The notes: generated by a model from the sequence alone, not told the origin. DNA of 64,000 bases from Joostella atrarenae (GCF_021764745.1 NZ_JAETXX010000009.1:100394-164393), one strand, 5' to 3'; counted from the stretch's first letter, positions 9,664 through 20,456 are shown. Translations and numbers: made by a program.

Positions 9664-10155
9664 ATGATTAGAAAAATTCTATTTGCTGGACTCGTTTTTT
9701 TATTAACTTCTTGCGGAAGTTCTGTAGAAAGTTTTTATGATGCTCATAAAAATGACACGAACGTAACTGCGGTACAAGTGCCTAAATTTATGTATTCTCT
9801 AATTGGGAATCTTTCTCCTGAAGTAGATGCTCTTATAAATAATGTATCTGATATTAGATATATGAATATCCCTGGAAATACTGCACTAAGAAATCAGCAG
9901 ATAAACTCAGAAATTGACAAAATTACTAAGAGTGGTTATTCTGATATTTTTAGAAAAAATACTAGCGACACTCAAAGCCTTTTAACCGTAAAAGAAAAAG
10001 GAAATACCATTAAAGAAATTATTCTCCACAACAATAAAGGTGCTAATAATTCTTTACTTTATCTGAAAGGAAACTTTGATGCCGATAAAATTAAAAAAAT
10101 GGCAGAAAATGATGACTTTTCAAATTTCAATAACCTCCTCGATCAAAAATATTAA
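9664..10155 (+). CDS. DUF4252 lipoprotein
   Basis: A 163-residue predicted lipoprotein. The signal peptide ends in a lipobox (LLTSC, Cys at about residue 17), so the mature protein is lipid-anchored, probably at the outer membrane. The body matches the general DUF4252 pattern (VPKFMYSLIG near the start and a LYLKGNFD segment near the end), a Bacteroidota family of unknown function. Nothing catalytic is visible. It follows the pseudouridine synthase closely and ends ahead of two potential hairpins. Confidence 0.75.
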   Translation: MIRKILFAGLVFLLTSCGSSVESFYDAHKNDTNVTAVQVPKFMYSLIGNLSPEVDALINNVSDIRYMNIPGNTALRNQQINSEIDKITKSGYSDIFRKNTSDTQSLLTVKEKGNTIKEIILHNNKGANNSLLYLKGNFDADKIKKMAENDDFSNFNNLLDQKY

Positions 10156-10170
10156 ATTATTCAACTATTA

Positions 10171-10250
10171 CTCAGCGTAAAAAAGCTGAGAAAATAAGCT
10201 AAACTCAATATAACTAGAGAGTTAAAGAAATTTTAGCTTTAACTTTTTTT
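10171..10250 (+). terminator. Terminator with a competing upstream hairpin
   Basis: Downstream of the DUF4252 gene, GTTAAAG (10221-10227) pairs with CTTTAAC (10237-10243) and is followed by seven T residues (10244-10250), a plausible intrinsic terminator. A separate hairpin CTCAGC/GCTGAG lies at 10171-10190. AAGCTAAA at 10197-10204 can pair with TTTAGCTT at 10232-10239 and would exclude the terminator stem. Confidence 0.5.
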
Positions 10251-10475
10251 GCTCCCTATACAAACTAGCTAAACTACTATAAATAAAACAGCTATCCCTT
10301 CTAATTTTAGAACAACACTTTATATCAATTTATCTTTCTTTATAAAAAGTTAAACATTTGGTATTGTAATATAATTTTAATCTTTTTGATACGTTTTATC
10401 CATATCGGGTATAACAATATAAAAACGCAATGCTATAAACAAAATAGTATTTGCTTGAACTTATTTAAAATAAAA

Positions 10476-11546
10476 ATGAAGCACATGAAATTAATTAAAA
10501 CAATATTTAGTGTATTATGTCTTGTAAGTCTATTTTATGCTTGCGGATCTTCTGATGACGATTTCTCATCAGGATCTGGTGTAGATGACTGCCTCGGTTT
10601 GGGAGAAGAGCAATTATCTCTAACCATACAAGAAACATTTACCACATTACCAGGAAAAGTTTCTGTTTTCTTTAAGGTGAATACTAAAGATGGAGAGCCT
10701 GTTTCTAATTTAGAATCTAGCAATTTTAATATTTTTGAAAAAGGAAGAAATGACAATTGCTACAAACCAATTTCACCATCTGAGTCTAATGGAAGAATTT
10801 CTCCCGATACTCAGATATTCAATACAAATACATTACTTGTTTTAGACTTAAGTAATAGTGTATTAAGTTCAAGTTTAGAAGAATTAAAAGCAGCTTCTGT
10901 TAGTTTTATAGATGAAGTAATGCCTGCAGATGCAGACGAGCAATACAAAATGGCAATTTACTGGTTTGACGGAGAAGATGTTTTACACGAGTTAAATCCT
11001 CTTACTTCTAGCAGAGCAGAACTTACAGCAGCTATTGAAGGAATTACTGATGATATTAGCAACGACCCTTCTACAGATTTATATGGTGCTGTAATTAAGT
11101 CTACAGAAATTGCAACAGGAATTCTAAATGAGAATCAAGAGAACGACATTCTTGCTGCTTCTTCAGTAGTTATATTTACTGATGGAACCGATCAAGCTGC
11201 ACGTTACAAAGAAAGTGATGCTACTAATGCAGTTAAAAACGCAAACGAAAATATATCTTTCTTTACCATCGGTTTAGGTGATGAAATAGACAAAAATGTT
11301 TTAGAGGAAATAGGAAAAACAGGATATGCTTTTGCTAATGACAAAGATGATCTAGAAGATACCTTTGAAGAAATTTCAGATAATGTAGCTGGACAAGCAA
11401 GTAGTTATTACTTATTTGAATACTGTAGTCCTAAAAGAGATGGAAGTGGGGTTAATCTATTGGTTATCCAAGCAGTACAAGGAGAAAACCAAGGAGCTGT
11501 ACAAACAGAGTTTAACGCTGAAGGATTTACTGGAGGTTGTGAATAA
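10476..11546 (+). CDS. von Willebrand factor A-domain lipoprotein
   Basis: The start is placed at ATG 10476 (or 10485), which opens a lipoprotein signal peptide with lipobox YAC; sequence further upstream in frame does not look like protein. After a short acidic linker and an immunoglobulin-like stretch comes a vWA domain whose metal site (MIDAS) is visible: DLSNS in LVLDLSNSV, the Thr of DPSTDLYGA, and the FTDGTD loop. vWA domains bind protein ligands through a metal ion. The mature protein of about 335 residues would be surface- or periplasm-exposed and lipid-anchored. Its partner is unknown, and no operon mates are present. Confidence 0.82.
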   Translation: MKHMKLIKTIFSVLCLVSLFYACGSSDDDFSSGSGVDDCLGLGEEQLSLTIQETFTTLPGKVSVFFKVNTKDGEPVSNLESSNFNIFEKGRNDNCYKPISPSESNGRISPDTQIFNTNTLLVLDLSNSVLSSSLEELKAASVSFIDEVMPADADEQYKMAIYWFDGEDVLHELNPLTSSRAELTAAIEGITDDISNDPSTDLYGAVIKSTEIATGILNENQENDILAASSVVIFTDGTDQAARYKESDATNAVKNANENISFFTIGLGDEIDKNVLEEIGKTGYAFANDKDDLEDTFEEISDNVAGQASSYYLFEYCSPKRDGSGVNLLVIQAVQGENQGAVQTEFNAEGFTGGCE

Positions 11547-11565
11547 ACATTCCTTAATCAATATT

Positions 11566-11606
11566 AAAAAAATAGGCTGCCCAAAAAGGCAGCCTATTTT
11601 TTTTTT
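11566..11606 (+). terminator. Intrinsic terminator of the vWA lipoprotein gene
   Basis: A perfect stem with arms AAAAATAGGCTGCC and GGCAGCCTATTTTT, a five-A loop and a long T-run. It lies about 20 bases after the stop codon. Confidence 0.9.
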
Positions 11607-11977
11607 GAGTCCTACACACTTATAAGTAAGAACTCATACATAAACTTTCACTGATAACTCTAAAACCATGTAATTAGTAATTACCTATAGCATCTTACCC
11701 ATACAACTCACTAATAGTTTTAATAATAATACTTAAAGTGATTACATATTTCTCATTACAGAAAGCTCCGTATTTAATTATAAAATTTATCCTAATAACT
11801 CATACAACTAAAAGCAAAAAATGCATTAAAAGCTGTCCTAATTAGCTCAAATCAACACCAAGAACATTCTTATGCAACATAGAAATATAGAACAGACCAA
11901 GTAGCTGTTTTCGTTCAAACGTCACAGAAAATTATACGCCACCAATAAATAAGAATTACTAGCTATAAAGTCTATTC
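11607..11977. other. Gene-free stretch
   Basis: AT-rich sequence between two terminators of convergent genes. Both strands contain only short open frames without family resemblance. The only structured item I see is the short palindrome GTAATTA-G-TAATTAC near 11670-11685. I see no convincing RNA gene. Confidence 0.6.
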
Positions 11978-12014
11978 AAAAAAAAATCGCCTAAAAAATT
12001 AATTTTAGACGATT
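11978..12014 (-). terminator. Intrinsic terminator of the TPR gene
   Basis: Read on the minus strand, AATCGTCTAAAA pairs with TTTTAGGCGATT (one G-T pair) around a short AT loop, followed by a long T-run. It lies about 24 bases past the stop of the TPR gene. Confidence 0.75.
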
Positions 12015-12037
12015 CTCTTATTATTTCTTGAAAAATT

Positions 12038-13309
12038 TTACTGCTCTAAAGCTGCAAGTTTTTCTTTCATTTCAGTAAATTTTGCCTGCTCACCAATTGT
12101 ACCATAGATATTCATAAGTGTTCTTATTGCATCTACGTTATTAGGATTAACAGTTAATAGCTTCTCTAAATAAGGAACAGCAGATTTGTAAATAGCTTCA
12201 CGCTCAGCTTTTAACTCATCATAACGTTTGTTATCAGCGGCACTGTTACCTAAACCATTCATTTCTTCTACCATTTCTCTCTCTCCAGAAAGAATTAATG
12301 AAGACATATTTAAATATACATTTTCATTTTCTGGATCTAATTCTAAAGCTTTCTCATAGTATTCTTTAGCCTTTTCTTTATTACCTTGCTCCGCAAGAAT
12401 AACTCCTAAGTTGTAATAAAGTGTAGGATTTTTTGGATCTTTCTGAATAGCCTCTTCCATTAAAGATTGGAATTTAGCCTTATCTCCCATTTTGATATAC
12501 ATATTAGCTTCCGTAAGCAATAAGTTTATATCATCAGGATTAGCAGCACGTGCATCTTTAATAGCTGCAGCAGCTTTTTCAGTCTCACCCTTTTCATTAT
12601 AAATTAAAGCGATGTTTTTAACGATCTCTGGCATTCTAGATTCTGTTTTCTCCTCAGTAGGATCAGAATACTCTCCAGTTTTAACCATTAAATCACGATT
12701 TTGCTCAGAACCTAGATTTTCAACTTCTCCAGTTTCTTTGTTAACCGCCATGTAAGCTGTACTTTCTCCTGTATAACCAAGCTCTTTAAGTTTCTCGTAA
12801 TAACTTAAAGCAGTGTCATACTCACCACCATTTACAGCACTAGATGCAGCGAAGTATAAATAATCTTCATTATCTGTCATCTCATAAGCCATATGAAGCT
12901 TATTTGCAGCACCAGCAAAATTTTCATTCTTATTATCTTCAACAGCAGCATTTACAATGTCACCAGAAAGATTATTAAGAATCTCTTTAGCATCATCAGT
13001 ATATTTAGTTTTGTATTCTTTTTCAAACGCTATCAATTCGTTTAAAGAAGCAACTGCTTTCTCATAATCTGCATCAGCTCCACCTTTCTTTGCAAGATCT
13101 GCATAGGTTTTACCAGTTAAAAAGTAATACTCCGCTTTATATTTATCATCTGCAGATTCAATTGTAGATGATAAACTTTGTAACGTAGTTTTTGCTTCAG
13201 CAGCACTTCCATTATCTAAGGCTTTTTCAGCATCTCTAAGTTCGCTTTTCTGCGCAACAGCAAAAGATGATGCTAATATTGCAGATGCTAATAGAACTTG
13301 TTTTTTCAT
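12038..13309 (-). CDS. Secreted tetratricopeptide-repeat protein
   Basis: A 423-residue protein with a signal peptide (residues 1-19, cleaved after an AVA-Q type site). Repeated TPR helices are visible through most of the chain, clearest at about residues 255-340, where the PTLYYNLGVILAEQGNKEKA and YEKALELDPENENVY strings are textbook TPR units; another lies near the C-terminus (VNPNNVDAIRTLMNIYG). TPR arrays are protein-binding scaffolds, here in the periplasm. The gene lies 24 bases downstream of gyrA on the same strand, an arrangement common in flavobacteria, and probably shares its message. Function is unknown. Confidence 0.85.
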   Translation of the reverse strand: MKKQVLLASAILASSFAVAQKSELRDAEKALDNGSAAEAKTTLQSLSSTIESADDKYKAEYYFLTGKTYADLAKKGGADADYEKAVASLNELIAFEKEYKTKYTDDAKEILNNLSGDIVNAAVEDNKNENFAGAANKLHMAYEMTDNEDYLYFAASSAVNGGEYDTALSYYEKLKELGYTGESTAYMAVNKETGEVENLGSEQNRDLMVKTGEYSDPTEEKTESRMPEIVKNIALIYNEKGETEKAAAAIKDARAANPDDINLLLTEANMYIKMGDKAKFQSLMEEAIQKDPKNPTLYYNLGVILAEQGNKEKAKEYYEKALELDPENENVYLNMSSLILSGEREMVEEMNGLGNSAADNKRYDELKAEREAIYKSAVPYLEKLLTVNPNNVDAIRTLMNIYGTIGEQAKFTEMKEKLAALEQ

Positions 13310-13333
13310 TGTTTAAAAAATTTGTGTTAAATA

Positions 13334-15910
13334 TTATTCTTTCTCATTATCAGATTCGGTATCGACATTAGGGGTATCGATATCGCTTTTGTTAGAATCA
13401 ACATCTGTGCCATCCTCTACAACTTCGATGTCATCTATGTCTTCTATATCATCCTCTTCTTTCATAACTTTAGCTACAGCGGCAATAGAATCGTTCTTCA
13501 GATTGATTAGTTTTACCCCTTGCGTAGCACGCCCCATAACTCTTAAATCTTCAATTGCCATACGAATAGCAACTCCAGATTTTGTGATAATCATAAGATC
13601 ATCCTCGTCGGATACGTTTTTAATAGCTACAATAGCTCCAGTTTTTTCTGTAATAGACATTGTTTTAACCCCTTTACCTCCTCTATTTGTAATTCGGTAA
13701 ACTGGTTCTCCATCTTCAGGATCGTCTAAATAAGTACGTTTTCCATAACCATTTTCAGAAACAACAAGTATGTTTTCTTCTAGGTTATGTACAGATACCA
13801 TTCCTACAACCTCATCATTATCATCTGCAAGAGTAATACCACGAACTCCAGAGGCATTTCTACCCATCGGACGTGTTTTACCTTCTTCAAAACGAATCGC
13901 TTTACCAGATCTAACAGCTAATAATATCTGACTGTTACCTGTTGTTAGTTTAGCTTCAAGCAATTCATCGCCTTCACGAACTGTAATTGCATTAATTCCG
14001 TTTTGTCTTGGACGAGAATACTGTTCTAAAGAAGTTTTCTTAACAACACCTTTTTTAGTTGCCATAATGACAAAATGGCTGTTTATATACTCTTCATCTT
14101 TTAAGTCTTGAGTACAAATAAAGGCTTTCACCTTATCATCTTGCTCAATATTTATTAAATTCTGAATAGCACGCCCTTTAGAAGTTTTACTTCCTTCAGG
14201 AATTTCGAAAACACGCATCCAGAAACATTTTCCTTTTTGCGTAAAGAATAACATATACTGGTGGTTTGTACCAACAAATAAATGCTCTAAGAAGTCTTCG
14301 TTTCGTGTAGAGCTTCCTTTTTGTCCTACTCCACCTCTATTCTGAGTTTTATATTCTGTTAAAGGCGTTCTTTTAATATAACCCGCATGAGAAATAGTAA
14401 TTACCACTTGCTCATCTGGAATCATATCTTCCATACTAAGGTCTCCCCCAGCATATTCAATTACAGAACGTCTATCATCTCCATACTTTTCTTTAACCTC
14501 GAGAAGTTCTGTTTTAATGATTTCCATTCTACGCTCTTTATTAGCAAGAATATCTTTACATTCTTGAATAAACTTCATGATTTCATCGTACTCTGTACGT
14601 AGCTTATCCTGCTCAAGACCTGTAAGTTGTCTTAATCGCATTTCTACGATTGCTTTCGCTTGGATTTCACTAAGTTCAAAACGCTCAATCAAACGCGTAC
14701 GCGCTTCATCTGCATTACCAGAACCACGGATAATTGCAATAACCTCATCAATATTATCAGAAGCAATAATTAATCCTTCTAATATATGAGCACGCTCTTC
14801 TGCTTTACGCAGTTCATATTCTGTTCTTCTAACTACTACCTCATGGCGATGCTCCACAAAATAATGGATCATTTCCTTTAAGTTAAGTAATTTTGGTCTT
14901 CCGTTAACCAATGCAATGTTATTAACACTGAAAGAAGATTGTAGCGCTGTATACTTATATAATGTATTAAGAACAATGTTAGGAATAGCGTCACGTTTAA
15001 GAATATAAACGATTCTCATTCCATTTCTATCCGACTCATCACGAATATTAGAAATCCCTTCAATTTTCTTATCATTAACAAGATCGGCAGTCTTTTTAAT
15101 CATGTCTGCCTTGTTAACTTGATATGGAATTTCTGTAACTACGATAGATTCACGTCCGTTAACCTCTTCTGTAGTAGCTTTTGCACGAATAACAACACGC
15201 CCTCTACCAGTTTTAAAAGCCTCACGAACACCATCATAACCATATATAGTACCTCCTGTTGGAAAATCTGGAGCTTTTATATGTTCAATTAATTCATCTA
15301 CCTCAATATCGTTATTCTCAATATAAGCTACAGTACCATCTACAACCTCAGAAAGGTTATGAGGAGGCATATTTGTAGCCATACCTACTGCAATTCCTGA
15401 AGCTCCATTAATCAATAAATTAGGAACTCTTGTAGGAAGTACTTTCGGCTCTTTTAATGTATCGTCAAAGTTTAACTGATGGTCTACAGTATCCTTATCA
15501 ATATCAGCAAGCATGTCTTCAGATATCTTACGCATACGTGCCTCGGTATAACGCATCGCTGCAGGGCTATCGCCATCCACAGAACCAAAGTTACCTTGCC
15601 CATCTACCATCATATATCGCAGACTCCAATGCTGAGCCATACGCACCATTGCGTCATAAACAGAAGTATCTCCATGTGGGTGATACTTACCTAATACCTC
15701 TCCTACAATTCTTGCAGACTTCTTATAAGAACTGTTAGATCTAACTCCCAATTCATGCATTCCGAATAAAACGCGGCGGTGAACTGGTTTTAATCCGTCC
15801 CTAACATCTGGAAGAGCACGTGACACAATGACCGACATTGAATAATCAATGTAAGCCGATTTCATCTCGTCCTCAATATTAATAGGGATCAGCTTTTCTC
15901 CTTCTGCCAT
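13334..15910 (-). CDS. gyrA: DNA gyrase subunit A
   Basis: An 858-residue GyrA. The breakage-reunion domain holds the catalytic Tyr121 in AMRYTEARM, and the quinolone-determining loop [10 protein letters not shown] sits at 77-86. The C-terminal half contains the beta-pinwheel that wraps DNA, with the GyrA box seen as [10 protein letters not shown]. The last 40 residues are a strongly acidic tail ([10 protein letters not shown] and on), usual for the group. GyrA with GyrB introduces negative supercoils using ATP. The residue equivalent to E. coli Ser83 is Thr82, which occurs naturally in some bacteria. The gene is divergent from clpC and cotranscribed with the TPR gene downstream. Confidence 0.98.
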   Translation of the reverse strand: MAEGEKLIPINIEDEMKSAYIDYSMSVIVSRALPDVRDGLKPVHRRVLFGMHELGVRSNSSYKKSARIVGEVLGKYHPHGDTSVYDAMVRMAQHWSLRYMMVDGQGNFGSVDGDSPAAMRYTEARMRKISEDMLADIDKDTVDHQLNFDDTLKEPKVLPTRVPNLLINGASGIAVGMATNMPPHNLSEVVDGTVAYIENNDIEVDELIEHIKAPDFPTGGTIYGYDGVREAFKTGRGRVVIRAKATTEEVNGRESIVVTEIPYQVNKADMIKKTADLVNDKKIEGISNIRDESDRNGMRIVYILKRDAIPNIVLNTLYKYTALQSSFSVNNIALVNGRPKLLNLKEMIHYFVEHRHEVVVRRTEYELRKAEERAHILEGLIIASDNIDEVIAIIRGSGNADEARTRLIERFELSEIQAKAIVEMRLRQLTGLEQDKLRTEYDEIMKFIQECKDILANKERRMEIIKTELLEVKEKYGDDRRSVIEYAGGDLSMEDMIPDEQVVITISHAGYIKRTPLTEYKTQNRGGVGQKGSSTRNEDFLEHLFVGTNHQYMLFFTQKGKCFWMRVFEIPEGSKTSKGRAIQNLINIEQDDKVKAFICTQDLKDEEYINSHFVIMATKKGVVKKTSLEQYSRPRQNGINAITVREGDELLEAKLTTGNSQILLAVRSGKAIRFEEGKTRPMGRNASGVRGITLADDNDEVVGMVSVHNLEENILVVSENGYGKRTYLDDPEDGEPVYRITNRGGKGVKTMSITEKTGAIVAIKNVSDEDDLMIITKSGVAIRMAIEDLRVMGRATQGVKLINLKNDSIAAVAKVMKEEDDIEDIDDIEVVEDGTDVDSNKSDIDTPNVDTESDNEKE

Positions 15911-16175
15911 ATTAAATATAAATTATGTTTTAATTATAAATCGAGCCAATATACACATTTTAAAGACGATTTCACCTTACTCTAAAAGGTTTTTTAATGT
16001 TTTTATCAACAAAAAAAGCCCCTTGAAAGGTTAATAAAATCAATGTTAATTTTTTTGTTTTTGATACTTTTTTTTGTCTATTAGCTGAAAGTAGCCTCAA
16101 AGAAGAAGAATTAAGGTACAGTTTTTGTCTACTTATAGTTGTTTTACTATTTTTAACTGAAGAAAGGAAAAAAGT

Positions 16176-18728
16176 ATGGATGATAATTTTTCACCAAGAG
16201 TAAAAGATGTAATTGCTTACAGTAAAGAAGAAGCCTTAAGATTAGGGCACGATTTTATTGGAACGGAACATCTTATGCTCGGACTTTTGCGTGATGGAAA
16301 CGGAAAAGCTATAGACATATTAACAGCATTAAGTATAGACCTTGAACATTTAAGAAGAAAAGTAGAGATATTAAGTCCGTCGAACCCTGCTAGTGGTATA
16401 AATGCAAACGATAAACGCAATTTACACCTTACCAGACAAGCCGAACGCGCTTTAAAAACTACTTTTTTAGAAGCTAAGTTGTTTCAAAGTTCTTCTATAA
16501 ACACAGCTCATTTGTTGCTTTGTATATTAAGGAATGAGAACGACCCAACAACAAAACTTCTTAACAAGCTTAAGATTGATTACGATAATGTTAAAGAACA
16601 ATTTAAGCTTATGATAACTAGCGATGACGATTATATAGACGCACCTTCAGCTGAATCTTTTTCAGATGAAACTGGCGCTGGAGAAGAGCCTCGAGACAAT
16701 CCTTTTGGAACTACAGGAGGCGCTCCTAAGTCTAATAAAAAATCTAAAACTCCTGTTTTAGATAACTTCGGACGTGATCTTACACAGATGGCTGAAGAAG
16801 ATAAATTGGATCCTGTAGTAGGAAGAGAGAAAGAAATTGAAAGAGTTTCTCAAATCCTAAGTCGTAGAAAGAAAAACAATCCGCTATTAATTGGAGAGCC
16901 TGGAGTTGGTAAAAGTGCCATCGCAGAAGGACTTGCATTGCGTATTGTTAAAAAGAAAGTTTCAAGAATTCTTTATAATAAAAGAGTCGTTACACTAGAC
17001 CTTGCCTCTCTTGTTGCCGGTACAAAATACCGAGGACAGTTTGAAGAGCGTATGAAAGCTGTAATGAACGAACTTGAAAAGAATGATGATATTATTCTTT
17101 TCATTGATGAAATTCACACTATTGTTGGCGCTGGTGGAGCTACTGGAAGTTTAGATGCTTCTAATATGTTCAAACCTGCATTAGCACGTGGAGAGATTCA
17201 ATGTATAGGAGCCACTACTTTAGATGAATACAGACAGTATATCGAAAAAGATGGCGCCCTAGAAAGAAGATTTCAAAAAGTAATTGTTGAGCCTACAAGT
17301 GTTGAAGAAACTATTGAGATTCTTAACAACATTAAAGATAAGTATGAGGAGCACCATAATGTAACTTATACTGATGAAGCAATTAAAGCTTGTGTTAAGC
17401 TTACCAACAGATATTTAACAGATCGTTTCCTTCCAGACAAAGCTATTGATGCCTTGGATGAAGCTGGATCGAGAGTTCATATCACAAATATGGAGGTTCC
17501 TAAGCAAATTCTAACGCTAGAAAAGCAATTAGAAGAAGTTAAAGAACTGAAGAATTCTGTTGTTAAAAAGCAAAAATACGAAGAGGCTGCTAAACTTAGA
17601 GACGATGAAAAACGTATCGAAAAAGATTTAGCTATCGCTCAAGAAAACTGGGAAGAGGAAAGTAAATTACATCGTGAGATTGTTACAGATGAAAGTGTTG
17701 CAGATGTAGTTTCCATGATGAGTGGCGTTCCTGTAACAAGAATTGCACAAGCAGAAAGCTCTAAATTAGCAAAACTCCCTGAACTTATTAAAGGGAAGGT
17801 AATTGGACAAGATAACGCTGTTGCCAAAGTGGTAAAAGCAATCCAAAGAAATAGAGCCGGATTGAAAGATCCAGATAAACCAATTGGTTCTTTTATATTC
17901 TTAGGGCAAACTGGTGTTGGTAAAACGCAATTAGCAAAAGTTCTTGCTAACATGATGTTCGACTCTGAAGATGCGCTTATTCGTATCGACATGAGTGAAT
18001 ACATGGAGAAATTTGCTATCTCTAGATTGATTGGAGCACCTCCAGGATATGTAGGATACGAAGAAGGTGGTCAACTTACCGAAAAAGTAAGAAGAAAACC
18101 ATATTCTGTAATTCTTTTAGATGAGGTAGAAAAAGCACATCCAGATGTATTTAATATGCTTTTACAGGTATTAGATGATGGATATATTACCGATAGCTTA
18201 GGAAGAAAAATTGATTTTAGAAATACTATCATCATCATGACTTCCAATATTGGAGCTCGCCAATTAAAAGACTTCGGTCAAGGAGTTGGTTTTGGAACAT
18301 CGGCCAAAAAAGCGCAAGCAGATGAACACTCAAAAAGTGTAATCGAAAATGCGTTGAAGAAAGCATTTGCTCCAGAGTTCTTAAACAGAATTGATGATGT
18401 TGTTGTGTTCAACTCTTTAGAGAGAGAAGACATTCACAAAATTATCGATATCGAATTAGAGAAGTTATATAAACGTATTGAAAGCCTAGGCTTCAATTTA
18501 AAATTAGCCGAAAAAGCAAAAGATTATATTGCTGATAAAGGTTTTGATAAACAATACGGAGCTAGACCTCTAAAAAGAGCTATTCAGAAATATATTGAAG
18601 ACGCTTTAGCTGAAGAGATTATCACTTCAAAACTATCTGAAGGGGATAGTATTTTTATGGATCTAGACAAAGAAAAAGATGAACTTACTATAACTATCAG
18701 TAAAGCTGAAAAGTCAACTGAATCATAA
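16176..18728 (+). CDS. clpC: ClpC-type ATP-dependent Clp protease ATP-binding subunit
   Basis: An 850-residue AAA+ unfoldase. Residues 1-150 are the two Clp_N repeats, residues about 190-450 the first AAA module (Walker [10 protein letters not shown]), about 430-480 a coiled-coil region with a UVR-type motif ([15 protein letters not shown]), and about 520-850 the second AAA module (Walker [12 protein letters not shown]) plus ClpB D2-small domain. The short middle domain and UVR motif identify ClpC rather than ClpB. It unfolds substrates and feeds them to ClpP in the cytoplasm. Divergent from gyrA with a 265-base shared upstream region; ends at a strong terminator. Confidence 0.94.
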   Translation: MDDNFSPRVKDVIAYSKEEALRLGHDFIGTEHLMLGLLRDGNGKAIDILTALSIDLEHLRRKVEILSPSNPASGINANDKRNLHLTRQAERALKTTFLEAKLFQSSSINTAHLLLCILRNENDPTTKLLNKLKIDYDNVKEQFKLMITSDDDYIDAPSAESFSDETGAGEEPRDNPFGTTGGAPKSNKKSKTPVLDNFGRDLTQMAEEDKLDPVVGREKEIERVSQILSRRKKNNPLLIGEPGVGKSAIAEGLALRIVKKKVSRILYNKRVVTLDLASLVAGTKYRGQFEERMKAVMNELEKNDDIILFIDEIHTIVGAGGATGSLDASNMFKPALARGEIQCIGATTLDEYRQYIEKDGALERRFQKVIVEPTSVEETIEILNNIKDKYEEHHNVTYTDEAIKACVKLTNRYLTDRFLPDKAIDALDEAGSRVHITNMEVPKQILTLEKQLEEVKELKNSVVKKQKYEEAAKLRDDEKRIEKDLAIAQENWEEESKLHREIVTDESVADVVSMMSGVPVTRIAQAESSKLAKLPELIKGKVIGQDNAVAKVVKAIQRNRAGLKDPDKPIGSFIFLGQTGVGKTQLAKVLANMMFDSEDALIRIDMSEYMEKFAISRLIGAPPGYVGYEEGGQLTEKVRRKPYSVILLDEVEKAHPDVFNMLLQVLDDGYITDSLGRKIDFRNTIIIMTSNIGARQLKDFGQGVGFGTSAKKAQADEHSKSVIENALKKAFAPEFLNRIDDVVVFNSLEREDIHKIIDIELEKLYKRIESLGFNLKLAEKAKDYIADKGFDKQYGARPLKRAIQKYIEDALAEEIITSKLSEGDSIFMDLDKEKDELTITISKAEKSTES

Positions 18729-18752
18729 GTTTATATTAATTTTACAATAATT

Positions 18753-18786
18753 AAAACGTGCGGTATAACTATCGCACGTTTTTTTA
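18753..18786 (+). terminator. Intrinsic terminator of clpC
   Basis: Stem AAAACGTGCG / CGCACGTTTT around a ten-base loop, followed by a T-run, 25 bases after the clpC stop. Confidence 0.9.
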
Positions 18787-18854
18787 TTTAATTTTACTGG
18801 CTCTAAAATTCTTCTTAACTTAGAAGAATTGGGAACTCTCTTTTTGCTTTTGCT

Positions 18855-18862
18855 TAAGTTTG
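18855..18862 (+). promoter_or_regulatory. Predicted -7 promoter box for the RimK fusion gene
   Basis: TAAGTTTG matches TAnnTTTG. A TTG lies 23 bases upstream (18829-18831), slightly farther than usual. Use of this promoter gives a 5' leader of about 150 bases. Confidence 0.4.
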
Positions 18863-18906
18863 TTCTGTAAATAACCTATCCTTAGCCTTATAGCTTCGGA
18901 AGATCA

Positions 18907-18976
18907 CTTAGAGGAAACTCTAAGCTTAAAAATAACTCTATTCGACACTTTCTTTTAAAACACATAGGAAGTCGAA
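18907..18976 (+). other. Structured 5' leader of the RimK fusion gene
   Basis: Two hairpins lie in the predicted leader: CTTAGAG-GAAA-CTCTAAG at 18907-18924, a perfect seven-base-pair stem closed by a GNRA tetraloop, and TTCGAC/GTCGAA with arms at 18941-18946 and 18971-18976. I do not recognise a known riboswitch. The start codon is 38 bases past the second hairpin. Confidence 0.4.
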
Positions 18977-19013
18977 CAAATAAACCCTAGGATTAGAACC
19001 TAAAAACATTTAA

Positions 19014-20384
19014 ATGAGTAACAAAACGATTATTGGTAGCCAAGAATGGGTATCATTACCAGATTTAGATATATCAACCATCAAAGTACGTGTAGATAGC
19101 GGTGCTAAAACGTCTGCGTTACATGCTGTAAATATTCAGCCATTTCAGCGAAATAACGATACATGGGTAACTTTTGATGTGTACCCTATTCAACATAACG
19201 GCAAAAAAGTAATTCATTGCGAAGCTGTTGTTGTTGATAAAAGAGTTATTAAAAGCTCTACAGGTAACCGTGAAAATAGATATATCATAAAAACTACGCT
19301 TAATCTCAACGATACTTCTTGGGATATAGAAGTTTCTCTTACCAATAGAGATAGCATGGGATACCGTATGCTTTTAGGAAGAGAAGCTATGATGGGAAGA
19401 CTTATTGTTGATCCAGAAAGTAGCTTTATGCTTGGCGACCTCAGCGATGAAGATGTTAATAAAAGATATAAAGCTAACGTTCAAATTCAAGGTGGCTTAA
19501 AGATTGGACTTCTTGCTAGCAATCCAAATTTATACAGTAACCGAAGAATTATAGAAGCAGGAGAACGCATGGGACACGAAGTTGAATTTTTCAACATCCG
19601 CCAATGCTACATGAAATTAGATGCCGAAACTCCTGAGATACATTATCGTGGAGGTAGAATTCTAAACGACTTAGATGCTATAATTCCTAGAATTCGTCCG
19701 AGTATGACTTATTACGGATGTTCTCTAGCAAGACATTTTGAATCTATAAATATTGCCTGTTTAAATAAAGCGGAATCAATTCGTCAGTCTAGAGACAAAC
19801 TATTTTCATTACAATTATTACTGAAAAATGGAGTGAGTATTCCTACAACTGGTTTTGCGAACTCTCCTTTAGATACTAACGACCTTATAAAAATGGTTGG
19901 AGGCTCTCCTCTTATCATAAAACTTCTTGAAGGAACTCAAGGAAAAGGTGTTGTTTTAGCTGAAACAAAAAAGGCAGCAGAGAGTGTTATTAATGCATTT
20001 AAAAGCCTAAATGCATATATATTAGTACAAGAATTCATTAAAGAAGCTGACGGAAAAGACCTTCGTATTTTTGTAATTGACGGAAAAGTTGTTGCAGCTA
20101 TGCAAAGAGAAGCTCCTCCAGGAGAATTTAGAGCAAATATGCACTTAGGAGGAACGGCATCATTGGTAAAACTTACGGCAGCAGAAAAGAAGATAGCTAT
20201 TAAAGCTACAAAAGCAATGGGGCTCGATGTAGCTGGAGTAGATATAATAAGATCCGCAAAAGGTCCTTTATTACTTGAAGTAAACTCTTCTCCTGGATTA
20301 GAAGGTATTGAAACTGCTACAAATATTGATATTGCAGGACTCATGATAAAATCCATCGAAAAGAAACTAAACTGGAAACCATAA
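19014..20384 (+). CDS. Retropepsin-like (RimB/DUF785) domain fused to RimK-type ATP-grasp ligase
   Basis: A 456-residue two-domain protein. Residues 1-155 are the family once called ATP-dependent zinc protease (PF05618), now regarded as retropepsin-like; the active-site triplet Asp28-Ser29-Gly30 lies in VDSGAKTSALHA. Residues about 165-456 are a RimK/LysX ATP-grasp ligase with the RQSRDKLFS start, the EGTQGKGVVLAE loop and LLEVNSSPGLEG at the Mg site. RimK adds glutamates to ribosomal protein S6; the partner domain relates to RimB, which is encoded beside rimK in some proteobacteria. Here both are one polypeptide, so ligation and trimming may be joined. The actual target is not known. Confidence 0.88.
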   Translation: MSNKTIIGSQEWVSLPDLDISTIKVRVDSGAKTSALHAVNIQPFQRNNDTWVTFDVYPIQHNGKKVIHCEAVVVDKRVIKSSTGNRENRYIIKTTLNLNDTSWDIEVSLTNRDSMGYRMLLGREAMMGRLIVDPESSFMLGDLSDEDVNKRYKANVQIQGGLKIGLLASNPNLYSNRRIIEAGERMGHEVEFFNIRQCYMKLDAETPEIHYRGGRILNDLDAIIPRIRPSMTYYGCSLARHFESINIACLNKAESIRQSRDKLFSLQLLLKNGVSIPTTGFANSPLDTNDLIKMVGGSPLIIKLLEGTQGKGVVLAETKKAAESVINAFKSLNAYILVQEFIKEADGKDLRIFVIDGKVVAAMQREAPPGEFRANMHLGGTASLVKLTAAEKKIAIKATKAMGLDVAGVDIIRSAKGPLLLEVNSSPGLEGIETATNIDIAGLMIKSIEKKLNWKP

Positions 20385-20408
20385 GGAATCTATTTTATAA
20401 AATTATTA

Positions 20409-20456
20409 AACCCGAAATACCTTACGTTAAACTAAAGGTATTTCGGGTTCTTTTTT
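20409..20456 (+). terminator. Intrinsic terminator of the RimK fusion gene
   Basis: AACCCGAAATACCTT pairs with AAGGTATTTCGGGTT (15 base pairs) around a ten-base loop and is followed by a T-run. Confidence 0.93.

Noticed and set aside
13389..13700. Open frame of 103 codons antisense to gyrA
   Set aside because: It is the Ser/Ile-rich mirror of the acidic gyrA C-terminus, a typical shadow frame.
15577..15668. Thr instead of Ser at the gyrase position linked to quinolone resistance
   Set aside because: Thr is the natural residue at this position in several bacteria; without relatives to compare it is no evidence of resistance.
19937..20356. 139-codon frame antisense to the RimK fusion
   Set aside because: Fully within a strong gene; codon pattern is the complement of the ATP-grasp coding sequence.
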